Part shown: piece after piece, positions 16,923-26,428 of the stretch
Layout of the letters: every line of letters begins with the position of its first letter
How positions within the stretch are numbered: position 1 is the stretch's first letter
Assembly (NCBI RefSeq): GCF_038002965.1
Contig: NZ_JBBOOE010000001.1
Location: 4,693,001-4,757,000, forward strand
Reading direction: 5' to 3'
Origin: Robertmurraya sp. FSL R5-0851
GTDB taxonomy: Bacteria; Bacillota; Bacilli; Bacillales; Cytobacillaceae
Length of the DNA: 64,000 nt
The notes under the pieces: generated by a model
What the model was told of the DNA's origin: nothing
Database searches by the model: none
Seen by the model: the letters and a program-made list of their open reading frames with translations, nothing else
Program-made: the position numbers and the translations under genes

Positions 16923-19900
16923 ATGAAACTGCAAAGCAAAAAGAAAGGTAATAAGATTTTATCTAGCACACTTGCTCTCAGCATGATCGCAGCACCGTTA
17001 ATACCAACTAATGTACTTGCAGCAAAGTCTTCCGTTGAAAAAGTTCAATCAGAAGTTGAACTTCGAATCATGGAGACAACTGATATTCATACGAATCTAT
17101 TAGACTTTGATTATTACAAAAATGCAACTGCTCCAAAGTTAGGTTTAGCAAAAACGGCAACTCTTGTAAAAGAAGCACGAGCACAGGCAGATAACTCTGT
17201 ATTAGTAGACAACGGTGACCTCATTCAAGGGACTCCTCTTGGAACCTACAAAGCCAAGATCGATCCTTTAGAGGACGGAGAAGTTCACCCAGCTATTAAA
17301 GCCATGAACTTAATGGGTTATGACATGGCAACCCTTGGAAACCATGAGTTTAACTACGGTTTAGAATATCTTGATGAAGTTTATGATGATGCGGACTTTT
17401 CGTTTGTTAATGCGAACGTTTATGTGGATGATCATGATAACGATCCAACCAATGATGTAAATAAATATACACCTTATAAAATCGTTAATAAAAAAGTTAA
17501 AGATGAAAACGGCAAAACAGCTGTTATCCAAATCGGTTATATCGGTTTTGTCCCTCCTCAAATTAATGAGTGGGATAAAGCAAACTTAGATGGCAAAGTC
17601 ATTACAAAAAATATCGTAGAATCAGCTGAGCGTTTCGTACCAAAGATGAAGGAAGAAGGAGCTGATGTGATTATCGCAATGGCTCACTCTGGCTTTAGTG
17701 GAAGCGAAGCTAACTCAGAAGATACCGTCTATGCACTAAGTAAAGTTGATGGAATTGACGCCATTACATTCTCACACACTCATAAAGTATTCCCTGCAAA
17801 AGATGTTAGTTCATTAGATGCATTATTTAAAGGTGCGGATGGACAACCTCTACCTGGCGTAGACAATGCAAAAGGAACCATTAATGGCGTTGCAGCTGTG
17901 CAAGCTGGTTACGGTGGTGGAGCACTAGGTATTATTGACCTTACACTTCAAAAGATTAAAGGAAAATGGTCTGTTGCGGACTCTCAATCTTCTACACGTG
18001 CCATAGATACAGTAAAGCCAGACGAAAAAATTGTAAAAGCTGTAACAGCTGATCACGAAGCAACCATTGAATATGTAAACACTCCTATCGGAACAACAAC
18101 CGATGATATCTATAGTTATTTTGCTCTTGTGCAAGATGATCCATCTATTCAAGTGGTGACAAACGCACAAAAATGGTATGTAGAAAAGTATATTGGTCTA
18201 AATAAACCAGAATTAAAAGACCTTCCTATTCTTTCTGTTGGTGCGCCATTTAAAGCAGGACGAAATGGTTTTGAAGAATATACAGAAATTAAGAAAGGCG
18301 ATTTGACCATTCGTAGCGCTGGTGATTTATACCTTTACGACAACACTTTAAAGGCTGTGAAAGTAAAAGGATCGGTTGTTAAGGAATGGATTGAGATGAC
18401 TGCAGGGAAATTCAATCAAATTGATCCAGCCAAAACAGAGGAACAATCGCTTTTAAATCCATCCTTCCCTGTTTATAACTTCGATGTGATTGATGGAGTT
18501 GAGTATCAAATTGATGTAACACAGCCTGCTAAGTACGATACAAAAGGCAATCTAGTAAACCCAGAATCTAGCCGTGTCATAAACCTAGAATATAACGGTG
18601 AGCCAGTTGACCCTGAACAAGAATTTATTGTTGTAACAAACAACTACCGTGCTGGTGGTGGCGGTAACTTCCCTGGAGTAAAGGGCAGTGAACTAGTAGT
18701 TGATTCTGCAGATGAAAACCGTCAAATCTTAATGGACTATATCTCAGAAGAAAAAGTCATTACACCAACAGTTGATAACAACTGGTCAATCGCACCTATT
18801 TCTGGAGATGTGAATGTAACGTTTACCACTTCACCAAAGGCAGAGCAATACATTGGTGAAAATAGCCCATTCTCTTATACTGGTAAAACAGATGCAAGTG
18901 GATTTGGTATTTTTAATATTAACCTTAACCGCGGAGTGAAAGTTCAGCTCCTAGGTGTAAATGACTTACATGGTCAGCTAGATACGGTAACCAAATTGGG
19001 TACTTCATTGGCTGGACAAATTGAGTATACCGCTGGTGCGTTAAAACAAGAAGAGGCTACTAACCCTAATACATTAATCGTGCATGCTGGAGATATGATT
19101 GGAGGAAGCCCTCTTATTTCGGCTCTTTTCCAAGATGAACCAACAATTGAAGTACTAGAGGCAATCGGCTTTGATGCAGGCACTCTAGGAAACCATGAGT
19201 TTGATGAAGGAATTGATGAATTAAAACGAATCATCAACGGTGGAGACCATCCAAACGGTACCCCTGGTTATGACGGAATGAATTTCCCTCTTGTAGCAGC
19301 AAATGCTTATGATACAAGAGACGGTGAGTTAATTACTGAGCCATATACTGTACTTGAGACGGGTGGACAAAAGATTGGTGTGATCGGGGTTGTTACTCAA
19401 GAAACTCCATCTATGATTGTTAGAAAAGGCAATGAAACTCTCCAAATTACAGATGAAGTAGCAGCGATTAACAAGTACACAGCTGAATTAAAAGCACAAG
19501 ATATAGAAGCGATTGTTGTTCTTGCCCATAACCCTGCGGAACAAGAAGGATACACAGATGCATATGATGCCAGTAAAATTGCAGAACAAGTAAATGATGA
19601 GGTTGATATCATTTTTGCCGCTCACAATCATAAGTATGTGAATCGTGTTGTAGACAATAAGTTAATTGTACAAGCATATTCTTACGGCTCTGCTTTCTCT
19701 GATGTCGACCTAGAAATCGACCCTTTCACAGGAGATATTTTCAAAAAATCAGCTGAAATTAAAACGGTTTACCAAGATAAGTACACTCCAGATCCAGAAG
19801 TTGCTGCCATCATAGAAAAGTACAAAGAAAAGGTAGAACCTATTAAAGCACAGGTGGTTGGACAATCTCTTACTACCCTTGAAAAAGGATACCCAACGGT

Positions 19901-20429
19901 TGCTAGCCAAAATAGTGATTTGCCTCTAGGTAACTTAATCGCCGATGGAATGAAAGAGGCCATGGATTCTGACTTTGCATTAATGAACGGTGGTGGGGTT
20001 CGCTCTCCGCTTGAAGCAGGTGAAGTCACATATGGTGATCTATTCGCTATTCAGCCTTTTGGTAATGTCCTGAACAAAGTGAATCTAAGTGGTGCCGATT
20101 TACGTGTCATCCTAGATGAACAAATTACAACAAGAGGTCTTGACTATCATATCTCTGGATTCAAGTATACGTACACATATGACGATTCGGCAAAAATAGG
20201 AAAAGTCGTGGACATTACTTTACCAGACGGAACCCCAATTGACCCAACAAAAGAGTATAGTGTAGTTGTAAACAACTACATGTACGGCAATATCAGTACA
20301 AGCATTGGAAAGCTTTCTACCGATATGGAAGTGGGAGATGTGGATTTAGACGCGACCGTAAAGTTTGTTAAATCATTAACTTCCCCTATCGACTACAAGT
20401 CTGAAGGAAGAATTCAAAGAGTATATTAA
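16923..20429 (+). CDS. Secreted two-domain 2',3'-cyclic-nucleotide phosphodiesterase / 5'-nucleotidase
   Basis: This exported phosphate-scavenging enzyme of about 1168 aa resembles B. subtilis YfkN. The signal peptide is clear (KLQSKKKGNKIL, hydrophobic core, VLAA at about residue 34). There are two full metallophosphoesterase plus 5'-nucleotidase units. The first (about 45-620) has TTDIHTNLL, DNGDLIQG, GNHEFNYG, AHSGF and SHTHK. The second (about 670-1160) has VNDLHGQ, HAGDMIGG, GNHEFDEG, AHNPA and AAHNHK, then NGGGVRSPLEAGEVTYGDLF. Unlike YfkN it ends at RIQRVY with no sortase motif or wall anchor, so it is probably released. ATG 16923 is preferred over 16911 because AAGGATGG lies about 10 bases upstream. 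Confidence 0.9.
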   Translation: MKLQSKKKGNKILSSTLALSMIAAPLIPTNVLAAKSSVEKVQSEVELRIMETTDIHTNLLDFDYYKNATAPKLGLAKTATLVKEARAQADNSVLVDNGDLIQGTPLGTYKAKIDPLEDGEVHPAIKAMNLMGYDMATLGNHEFNYGLEYLDEVYDDADFSFVNANVYVDDHDNDPTNDVNKYTPYKIVNKKVKDENGKTAVIQIGYIGFVPPQINEWDKANLDGKVITKNIVESAERFVPKMKEEGADVIIAMAHSGFSGSEANSEDTVYALSKVDGIDAITFSHTHKVFPAKDVSSLDALFKGADGQPLPGVDNAKGTINGVAAVQAGYGGGALGIIDLTLQKIKGKWSVADSQSSTRAIDTVKPDEKIVKAVTADHEATIEYVNTPIGTTTDDIYSYFALVQDDPSIQVVTNAQKWYVEKYIGLNKPELKDLPILSVGAPFKAGRNGFEEYTEIKKGDLTIRSAGDLYLYDNTLKAVKVKGSVVKEWIEMTAGKFNQIDPAKTEEQSLLNPSFPVYNFDVIDGVEYQIDVTQPAKYDTKGNLVNPESSRVINLEYNGEPVDPEQEFIVVTNNYRAGGGGNFPGVKGSELVVDSADENRQILMDYISEEKVITPTVDNNWSIAPISGDVNVTFTTSPKAEQYIGENSPFSYTGKTDASGFGIFNINLNRGVKVQLLGVNDLHGQLDTVTKLGTSLAGQIEYTAGALKQEEATNPNTLIVHAGDMIGGSPLISALFQDEPTIEVLEAIGFDAGTLGNHEFDEGIDELKRIINGGDHPNGTPGYDGMNFPLVAANAYDTRDGELITEPYTVLETGGQKIGVIGVVTQETPSMIVRKGNETLQITDEVAAINKYTAELKAQDIEAIVVLAHNPAEQEGYTDAYDASKIAEQVNDEVDIIFAAHNHKYVNRVVDNKLIVQAYSYGSAFSDVDLEIDPFTGDIFKKSAEIKTVYQDKYTPDPEVAAIIEKYKEKVEPIKAQVVGQSLTTLEKGYPTVASQNSDLPLGNLIADGMKEAMDSDFALMNGGGVRSPLEAGEVTYGDLFAIQPFGNVLNKVNLSGADLRVILDEQITTRGLDYHISGFKYTYTYDDSAKIGKVVDITLPDGTPIDPTKEYSVVVNNYMYGNISTSIGKLSTDMEVGDVDLDATVKFVKSLTSPIDYKSEGRIQRVY

Positions 20430-20433
20430 AATC

Positions 20434-20472
20434 AAAGCTCTCAGGAGAGAATGTTCTCTTGAGAGCTTTTTC
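20434..20472 (+). terminator. Terminator of the nucleotidase gene
   Basis: AAAGCTCTCAGGAGA / TCTCTTGAGAGCTTT has one mismatch and is followed by TTTTCTTG on the plus strand, directly after the stop at 20429. Confidence 0.85.
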
Positions 20473-20519
20473 TTGTTCGTTTATTTAGTTATAACTTACC
20501 CTGATATATCAGAAAAATC

Positions 20520-20549
20520 TTGATATTTACGACTGACACGCGTTATATC
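20520..20549 (+). promoter_or_regulatory. Candidate promoter of the second proline operon
   Basis: TTGATA (20520-20525) and TATATC (20544-20549) are spaced by 18 bases, between the nucleotidase terminator and the proC start. No T-box motif GGTGG-ACCGCGG is present in 20473-20721, in contrast to proBA at 16 kb. The promoter call is weak by sequence alone. Confidence 0.35.
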
Positions 20550-20721
20550 ATGCTGAGAGGCTTTCTCGAGGCTACAACTCCATATATTAACGCTTACACT
20601 AACTAATTGGAAGAAATGCTCCTAACATTTCTTGAACCCCTTGAATATGGAAACCACCGTGTTAGTATTAAATTCTGAGATAAATTACGAACAAAAATAC
20701 GAACAAAATTGGAGAGATGAG

Positions 20722-21560
20722 ATGCTACACAATAAGAAAGTTGCCTTTATCGGTGCAGGTTCTATGGCTGAAGCAATGATTGCTGGTTTAGTTCAATCAG
20801 AAAGGATTACACCAGAAAACATTATTGCTACAAACCGTTCAAATGCTCAAAAGCTAACTGCACTTGAATCAAAGTATGGAATTAGAGGGATAAAACTTGA
20901 ATATTTACCGTTTGACCAAATAGATATTTTTATTTTGGCCATGAAGCCAAAAGATGTGGATCAAGCATTACACTATTTAAAACACCAAATTAAATCAAAC
21001 CAACTTATTTTATCCGTTTTAGCTGGAATTACAACAACATACCTAGAACAAAACCTTCATGATGACCAGCAAGTAGTTCGAGTGATGCCGAATACATCAA
21101 GTGCAATCGGTGAATCCACTACTGCCATATCCCCAGGTCATAAAACAACAGAAATTCATGTCTATGAAACGAAAGAGTTACTCAATTGCATCGGTTCGGT
21201 CTTTCAGATTGATGAGAAGAATATGGATATTTTCACAGGACTTGCGGGAAGTGGCCCAGCCTATTTTTATTATTTAATGGAGCATATGGAATTACAAGGT
21301 GCCAAAGCTGGCTTTGACATACAAACCACCAGGCAAATTATCGCTCAAACGATTGTCGGTGCTGCAAGAATGGTTCAGGAACAAGATGAAACACCTGCCG
21401 TTTTGAGAGAAAAAGTGACCTCCCTAATGGCACCACTGCTGCTGGCCTACAGGCATTAGATCTGAATGGTGGAGGAATAGCAATAGCTAAAGCGGTTGAG
21501 TTTGCTGCTAAACGTTCAAAAGAAATCAGCGAGCAGATTAAAGAAAGTCTCTTAGTTAGA
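20722..21560 (+). pseudogene. proH: Pyrroline-5-carboxylate reductase with a one-base frameshift
   Basis: This is the last enzyme of proline synthesis. The frame from ATG 20722 reads KKVAFIGAGSMAEAMIAGL, then VVRVMPNTSSAIGEST and the FTGLAGSGPAYFYYLMEHM signature as far as LREKVTS. It then runs into an early stop at 21457. One extra C in the CCC at 21422-21424 would restore PNGTTAAGLQALDLNGGGIAIAKAV, the normal family ending, to a stop at 21558 (about 279 aa, the usual length). The gene leads a proC-proB-proA operon like the osmostress proHJAA operon known from B. licheniformis. The defect may be real or a sequencing error in a C-run. No other proC is in the window. Confidence 0.88.
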
Positions 21561-21609
21561 TCCACTACAAATAAGTAAGGAAAGATAAATTTATATCAGG
21601 AGTGATAAA

Positions 21610-22740
21610 ATGACGACCCTTGAAAACAGGAAGAAACGGGTTGTAATAAAAGTAGGAAGCAGTTCTTTAACCAGTCGACATGGAGAAATTAGTCGGCGAA
21701 AACTGGAAAAATTAGCGGATGAGATTGCTCTTTTAAAGGATGCTGGACATGAAATCGTATTTGTATCCTCCGGAGCTGTGGCGGCTGGGTATCGTAAACT
21801 AGGCTGCATTAACCGCCCCACATCTCTCCCAGAGAAACAAGCGGCAGCCTCTATTGGGCAAGGACTACTAATTGAAGCCTATTCAGAGATTTTCTTATCC
21901 CACGGGTATATCGCCTCACAGATATTAATTACACGTAGTGATTTTTCAGATGAAACCCGCTATCACAATGTTCGAAACACACTAAACGTATTATTAGAAC
22001 GAGGAATTATACCTATTGTTAATGAAAACGACACTGTCACAGTCGACAGGTTAAAGTTTGGTGATAACGATACATTATCAGCTAAAGTGGCTGGTTTAAT
22101 TGAAGCTGACCAATTGATTATTTTATCTGATATCGAAGGACTATACGATTCAGATCCCCGCAAAAATGAACAGGCCAAACTTTTAGAAAAAGTATACGAA
22201 ATCACACCTGAAATTGAACAAGGTGCAGGTGGATCCGGAAGTGTGGTTGGAACAGGAGGCATGAAGTCGAAGATTGATGCTGTGAAAATTGCTATGGCTT
22301 CAGGTATTCGTACGTTTCTTGGTAAAGCCACCATTTCAAATATACTAAATGATGCTGTTCAAGGTACCGCCAAAGGAACATATTTCGAAGTTTCTACCGA
22401 GACGGTTAATTTAGATCAAAAGAAACAATGGATTGCCTTTCACTCCGGTCCAAAGGGAGAGATTTTCATCAACGAACACGGAAAACTCTCTATTGTTGAA
22501 TGTAAACAGAGCATTCTATCCTCCCATATTGAGAAGGTGAATGGACGGTTTGAAAAAGGTTCTGTTATTCGAATCTTAGACCACCAGGGCGAAAGAGTGG
22601 GATTAGGTGTAGTGAATTATTCAACGGAAGAACTTGAACGAATAATGAATTCTATAGGTGAAGAATTGAGTAATGATGAGGTTGTTCCAATCGAACACTT
22701 TGTTTGCGAATTAGAACTATCCCTACCTGTGGTCATATAA
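21610..22740 (+). CDS. proJ: Glutamate 5-kinase, second copy
   Basis: This second glutamate 5-kinase of 376 aa carries the same signatures as the copy at 15233-16357: [59 protein letters not shown] and a C-terminal PUA-like domain. Its sequence differs clearly from ProB, so it is a paralogue rather than a recent duplication. AGGAGTG precedes ATG 21610. In B. subtilis and B. licheniformis the analogous ProJ makes large proline pools under high salinity, outside T-box control. The same role is inferred here from operon order and the lack of a T-box. Confidence 0.93.
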   Translation: MTTLENRKKRVVIKVGSSSLTSRHGEISRRKLEKLADEIALLKDAGHEIVFVSSGAVAAGYRKLGCINRPTSLPEKQAAASIGQGLLIEAYSEIFLSHGYIASQILITRSDFSDETRYHNVRNTLNVLLERGIIPIVNENDTVTVDRLKFGDNDTLSAKVAGLIEADQLIILSDIEGLYDSDPRKNEQAKLLEKVYEITPEIEQGAGGSGSVVGTGGMKSKIDAVKIAMASGIRTFLGKATISNILNDAVQGTAKGTYFEVSTETVNLDQKKQWIAFHSGPKGEIFINEHGKLSIVECKQSILSSHIEKVNGRFEKGSVIRILDHQGERVGLGVVNYSTEELERIMNSIGEELSNDEVVPIEHFVCELELSLPVVI

Positions 22741-22753
22741 AAGGAGGAGTTAT

Positions 22754-24016
22754 ATGTCAGTAACTACAGAATTTACAAGTGTCGAAGCGCAAGCCATTGC
22801 TGCTAAAAAAGCAGCAAAAGTCCTTAGCCAACTATCAACTGCAGAAAAAAATGAAGTATTACATGTTTTAGCCGATGCATTAGAAAAAAAGACAAACGTG
22901 ATTTTAGAGGCAAATCAGCTTGATTTAGATACGGGTCGAGCCAAAGGCTATGACGCCGCCTACATGGATCGCCTGGCCCTCTCTAAAGAAAGAATATCGG
23001 AATTTGCAGAAGGTCTCAGGCAAGTAGCTACACTAGAGGACCCAACGGGGAAAATTCTATCAAGTTGGACATTAGATAATGGTTTATTAGTTGAAAAGGT
23101 ATCCGTTCCATTAGGTGTTATTGGGATGATCTATGAAGCACGTCCTAATGTAACCGTTGATGCCACCGGTCTTGCCCTTAAATCAGGTAATGCTATTGTT
23201 TTAAAAGGAGGATCATCTGCTTTATCATCAAACCAAGCGATCGTTCAAGTCATGCATGAAGCACTAGATCACACATTGGTCCCAGGAGAGGCTGTTCAAT
23301 TCATCGCAAGTACAAATCGCGAAGCTACTCAGCAGCTTTTCACTATGAAGGAACATATTGATGTACTCATCCCTAGAGGTGGTGCTTCTCTTATAAATGC
23401 GGTCGTAAATCAAGCAACCATTCCTGTACTCGAAACTGGAGTTGGAAACTGCCACTTATACATTGATGTTGAAGCAGATGTTGATAAAGCATTAAACATA
23501 CTCATTAATGCGAAAACGGACCGTCCTGCTGTATGTAATGCGTTAGAGACAGCTATTATTCATAAAGACTGGCTTATCAAAAACAAGAGTCATCTCGTTG
23601 ATATTTTTAATAAACATGGTATTACTGTTCATGGCGATGAAATGGCTCAAACTTATATTCCCAATGCGGTCCCAGCAACAGAGAAAGATTGGGCAAACGA
23701 GTATTTAAGCTTAGATTTAGCCATCAAAACCGTTAATAACGTCGAAGAAGCCATTGACCATATTGAAACATACGGAACCAAGCACTCTGAAGCAATTGTA
23801 ACTGAGAACAAAGAAACAGCGAAAAAGTTTATGAGTTTAGTAGATGCTTCCGCCCTATACCACAATGCATCCACACGGTTTACAGATGGCGGAGCACTTG
23901 GATTTGGAGCAGAGATAGGAATATCCACTCAAAAATTACATGCTCGCGGACCAATGGGTTTACCTGCCTTAACAACGGTGAAATTTATAATGTCTGGTAA
24001 CGGACAAATACGATGA
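22754..24016 (+). CDS. proA: Gamma-glutamyl phosphate reductase, second copy
   Basis: This 420-aa paralogue of the enzyme at 13989-15236 has [29 protein letters not shown], the catalytic cysteine region TDRPAVCNALETAI and the ending [25 protein letters not shown] lies 6 bases before ATG 22754 and 13 bases after proJ, so it is the last gene of the second proline operon. B. licheniformis calls the equivalent gene proAA. Together with ProJ it can make glutamate semialdehyde independently of proBA. The operon ends in a strong terminator. Confidence 0.94.
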   Translation: MSVTTEFTSVEAQAIAAKKAAKVLSQLSTAEKNEVLHVLADALEKKTNVILEANQLDLDTGRAKGYDAAYMDRLALSKERISEFAEGLRQVATLEDPTGKILSSWTLDNGLLVEKVSVPLGVIGMIYEARPNVTVDATGLALKSGNAIVLKGGSSALSSNQAIVQVMHEALDHTLVPGEAVQFIASTNREATQQLFTMKEHIDVLIPRGGASLINAVVNQATIPVLETGVGNCHLYIDVEADVDKALNILINAKTDRPAVCNALETAIIHKDWLIKNKSHLVDIFNKHGITVHGDEMAQTYIPNAVPATEKDWANEYLSLDLAIKTVNNVEEAIDHIETYGTKHSEAIVTENKETAKKFMSLVDASALYHNASTRFTDGGALGFGAEIGISTQKLHARGPMGLPALTTVKFIMSGNGQIR

Positions 24017-24020
24017 ACGA

Positions 24021-24073
24021 ACGAAAGGACGATCATGAGCACATCCCTCATCATGATCGTCCTTCTCGTTTTA
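24021..24073 (+). terminator. Terminator of the second proline operon (bidirectional)
   Basis: A 14-bp perfect stem AAGGACGATCATGA / TCATGATCGTCCTT has flanking AACGA/TCGTT extension and a T-rich tail. It also faces the end of the small membrane protein gene on the other strand. Confidence 0.85.
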
Positions 24074-24349
24074 TTACACCCATAACATAAATACAGCAAA
24101 GGCAATGACCCATACCAGCGGAACCAAATTAAAAATAACAGCAAGATTCTTTCTTTTTCGATGGAATACCCAAGAAAGAATCGAGCCAACAATGACTGCA
24201 ACTGGATATAAGGTAATAGTGATGACAAATAAAGAATTATAGAGACCTATGCCAGCATCAAAGCTCATAAAAGACATACCCCAAATAACAAACCAAGGCA
24301 GTAAAGATAGGACATAAAGAACTTGAGTAATAATCAAAAATGGCTTCAC
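24074..24349 (-). CDS. Small three-helix membrane protein of unknown function
   Basis: This protein of about 91 aa has three hydrophobic segments (about 5-25, 35-58, 68-90) and a basic loop HRKRKN between the second and third, which suggests a cytoplasmic loop. The start is probably GTG 24349, because GGAGGAG lies 7 bases upstream; the in-frame ATG at 24364 overlaps that ribosome site. I do not recognise the family. It is monocistronic between the proline operon and the ParR-like gene and ends in a shared terminator. Confidence 0.6.
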   Translation of the reverse strand: MKPFLIITQVLYVLSLLPWFVIWGMSFMSFDAGIGLYNSLFVITITLYPVAVIVGSILSWVFHRKRKNLAVIFNLVPLVWVIAFAVFMLWV

Positions 24350-24499
24350 TTGTATCTCCTCCATACAAACAATGACCTTATTAATTATGAAATCTTAATA
24401 CACAAAGTAAGTATATTACAAGATATATATAATCATTCGAGTGGCAAAAGGTTGTTAATACTTCCTGGGAAATTTTTTTAGGATAATAAATAATCCCTT

Positions 24500-24526
24500 C
24501 ATCTAGATATAGATAAAGGGATATGG
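24500..24526 (-). terminator. Terminator of the ParM/ParR-like operon
   Basis: ATCCCTT / AAGGGAT with an internal ATCTA/TAGAT arm forms a hairpin just after the ParR-like stop. On the minus strand it is followed by ATTTATTAT, a loose T-rich tail. Confidence 0.55.
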
Positions 24527-24531
24527 TATGA

Positions 24532-25116
24532 CTATTTATTCATTTTTGAGAGAAAGTCACCTAAGAGACTATCAAGGTCATTTTCGTAATCTTGGTCCTC
24601 GTCCGTTGCTTCTGGTTCTTCCTGGCTGATACTTTCCCAACTAAAGGCATCCAAATCGTCTTCTGACGCCTCGGGCTCTTTTGAAACAGCTATTTCAGGA
24701 ATTGGATCATTCAAATGTTCATCAAGATCAGATACCTCTTCCTGTAAATATAAGGCATCCGATATATCAAGAGCATTACTATTCAAGGACGCTAGCAAAG
24801 CGGTGGCTCGAACAGGATCTGTTAAAAGTTGGTACATGATACTTCCAAGCAAAGCCTCTGAATGCTCATGCTTTAACCAGTTTCGTTGGGATTTGCTTAA
24901 TTTATGAGGAATGGGAATCGTGATTGTTTCCTGCTCCTTAGACGAAGACTGGCTAACTCCCTGCATGACAAACTCCGCTATTTTACTAGAAAAATTTCTT
25001 CTTTCGGTTTCCTTCAACTTTTGTAAATACTTTAATAAATGATCAGGTGTATCAGATGGAATTCGAAAGGAGATTGCTTGGCCCCTCTTCACTTCATTGG
25101 AAGCTAATTTTTTCAT
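24532..25116 (-). CDS. ParR-like DNA-binding adaptor of an actin-type partition cassette
   Basis: This 194-aa protein is encoded 8 bases after the ParM-like gene. Its N-terminus (about 12-55) reads as one beta strand (QAISFRIPS) followed by two helices (TPDHLLKYLQKLKE, SSKIAEFVMQGV), a ribbon-helix-helix pattern typical of ParR centromere-binding proteins. A helical middle (80-120) is followed by a very acidic linker and a short amphipathic C-terminus DLDSLLGDFLSKMNK. In ParR proteins such a tail contacts the actin filament. I recognise the layout rather than a specific family. The predicted DNA target is the repeat array at 26429-26607. Confidence 0.65.
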   Translation of the reverse strand: MKKLASNEVKRGQAISFRIPSDTPDHLLKYLQKLKETERRNFSSKIAEFVMQGVSQSSSKEQETITIPIPHKLSKSQRNWLKHEHSEALLGSIMYQLLTDPVRATALLASLNSNALDISDALYLQEEVSDLDEHLNDPIPEIAVSKEPEASEDDLDAFSWESISQEEPEATDEDQDYENDLDSLLGDFLSKMNK

Positions 25117-25124
25117 ATGATCAC

Positions 25125-26300
25125 CTATGAATTCTTAACGGGTTCTTGGGCTTTCTTTGGCTTCTCGACTTTCCTTACATAATCCGTAATAAGCTTATAA
25201 TAGGCATTAGCCATCATCCAAATACTCTCTTTTTCATCTTCAAAAAATTCAATATTATAGCCATCTAAATTATTATTTAGTGTCTTAATATAGTCCTTTA
25301 ATACATGTGCACCGCCACCAACAAAATAACAGATTTCCGTTTGAGAGTTCTTTTGCCAAATATTCCTTAACAAACGGTATTGTTTTTTTGCTAGCTCTAG
25401 TAAAATCCGATCTGTTATGTCATGAACACTCGTACGGCTGCCTTTCACCATAATGTGATTGCGATCATTCTTTCTAGTAATAATTTCAACAACATCACGA
25501 CGACTATCTAACTCCACCCCGTGCTTTGTTCTTATTTCCTCTCTTATGGCTTCTAGAGATTCAGAAACGCCTAGATTGAACCCTTGTGCCTTATCATCAT
25601 CAACATTACGATTTTTAATCACTGCAATATCCGTGGATAGTCCTCCGATGTCCTGAATAAGAATTCTTTTATCAATTAAATCCTTATTAATAATCTTTAG
25701 CTGGGTATCCATCACAAGATTAATATAAGCTGCAAAACCTTCTGGATATATTTTCACTTCATTAAATTTAATATTTACTTTTAACCCTTGATACTTAGGT
25801 GTGACAAGAAATTCTACTTGGTGCACAGAACCGACTAATTTCGAACGGTATCCCGCATCCTTTCCTTCCTTTACTTCACGTAGTGGAAGACCCGTACCAA
25901 GCGTGTAATTGGCATCAATCACTTGTTTGGATCTAGGAAAAATACCCGAATTCTCTTCTTTCACCGCATCCATTGCCAAGGTAGCAAAAAGCATGACCAA
26001 TGTTTGGTCTTCTTCTGATTTGCTACTTCCAGGATCTAATTCTGTTGCATTGTTGCTTTTCGTTGCAAGATGGCCTACTCGGTAAATGGCATTATTGTCT
26101 TTTAGAGCAGGAGAATGCACTTTAATGTGGATGCCATCAAAGGGATTTTTACTATCCAGTTCCTCTATTCCAATGACCGGTCGATCTTCCGTATCCCTGG
26201 CAACAATATTAGGCATATTAATTTCATATTCCATCTCCCCAAAGATCGCTTTAATCGAGTCATTTCCAACATCTACTGCTGCAATTCTAGAGTTTGACAT
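25125..26300 (-). CDS. ParM/StbA-family actin-like ATPase
   Basis: This filament-forming, actin-like protein of 391 aa belongs to the plasmid-segregation (ParM/Alp) type rather than MreB or FtsA. Phosphate-1 motif AAVDVGNDSIKAIFG (about 6-20), phosphate-2 motif QDIGGLSTDIAV (about 217-228) and adenosine motif GGGAHVLKDY (about 342-351) are all present, so ATP binding is expected. AAGGGATGAT lies before ATG 26300. It is first in a two-gene operon with a ParR-like adaptor and is preceded by a dense repeat array, the full layout of a type II partition cassette. No replication gene, integrase or plasmid backbone is nearby, so the cassette is chromosomal. Confidence 0.88.
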   Translation of the reverse strand: MSNSRIAAVDVGNDSIKAIFGEMEYEINMPNIVARDTEDRPVIGIEELDSKNPFDGIHIKVHSPALKDNNAIYRVGHLATKSNNATELDPGSSKSEEDQTLVMLFATLAMDAVKEENSGIFPRSKQVIDANYTLGTGLPLREVKEGKDAGYRSKLVGSVHQVEFLVTPKYQGLKVNIKFNEVKIYPEGFAAYINLVMDTQLKIINKDLIDKRILIQDIGGLSTDIAVIKNRNVDDDKAQGFNLGVSESLEAIREEIRTKHGVELDSRRDVVEIITRKNDRNHIMVKGSRTSVHDITDRILLELAKKQYRLLRNIWQKNSQTEICYFVGGGAHVLKDYIKTLNNNLDGYNIEFFEDEKESIWMMANAYYKLITDYVRKVEKPKKAQEPVKNS

Positions 26301-26428
26301 AATAGATCATCCCTTCTCGTTTAATAGATTTATAGTTCATAGTTGCTGATTATTTCTATGTATCTTTCTATTAAAGCGTATAGGAAAATACTAGATTATT
26401 CAATGAACCTTGCTGAAAAGAAATGAAA

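Noticed and set aside
21415..21430. Programmed frameshift in proC
   Set aside because: No slippery heptamer, stimulatory hairpin or upstream Shine-Dalgarno-like sequence is apparent, and homologues are read in one frame. Mutation or sequencing error is simpler.
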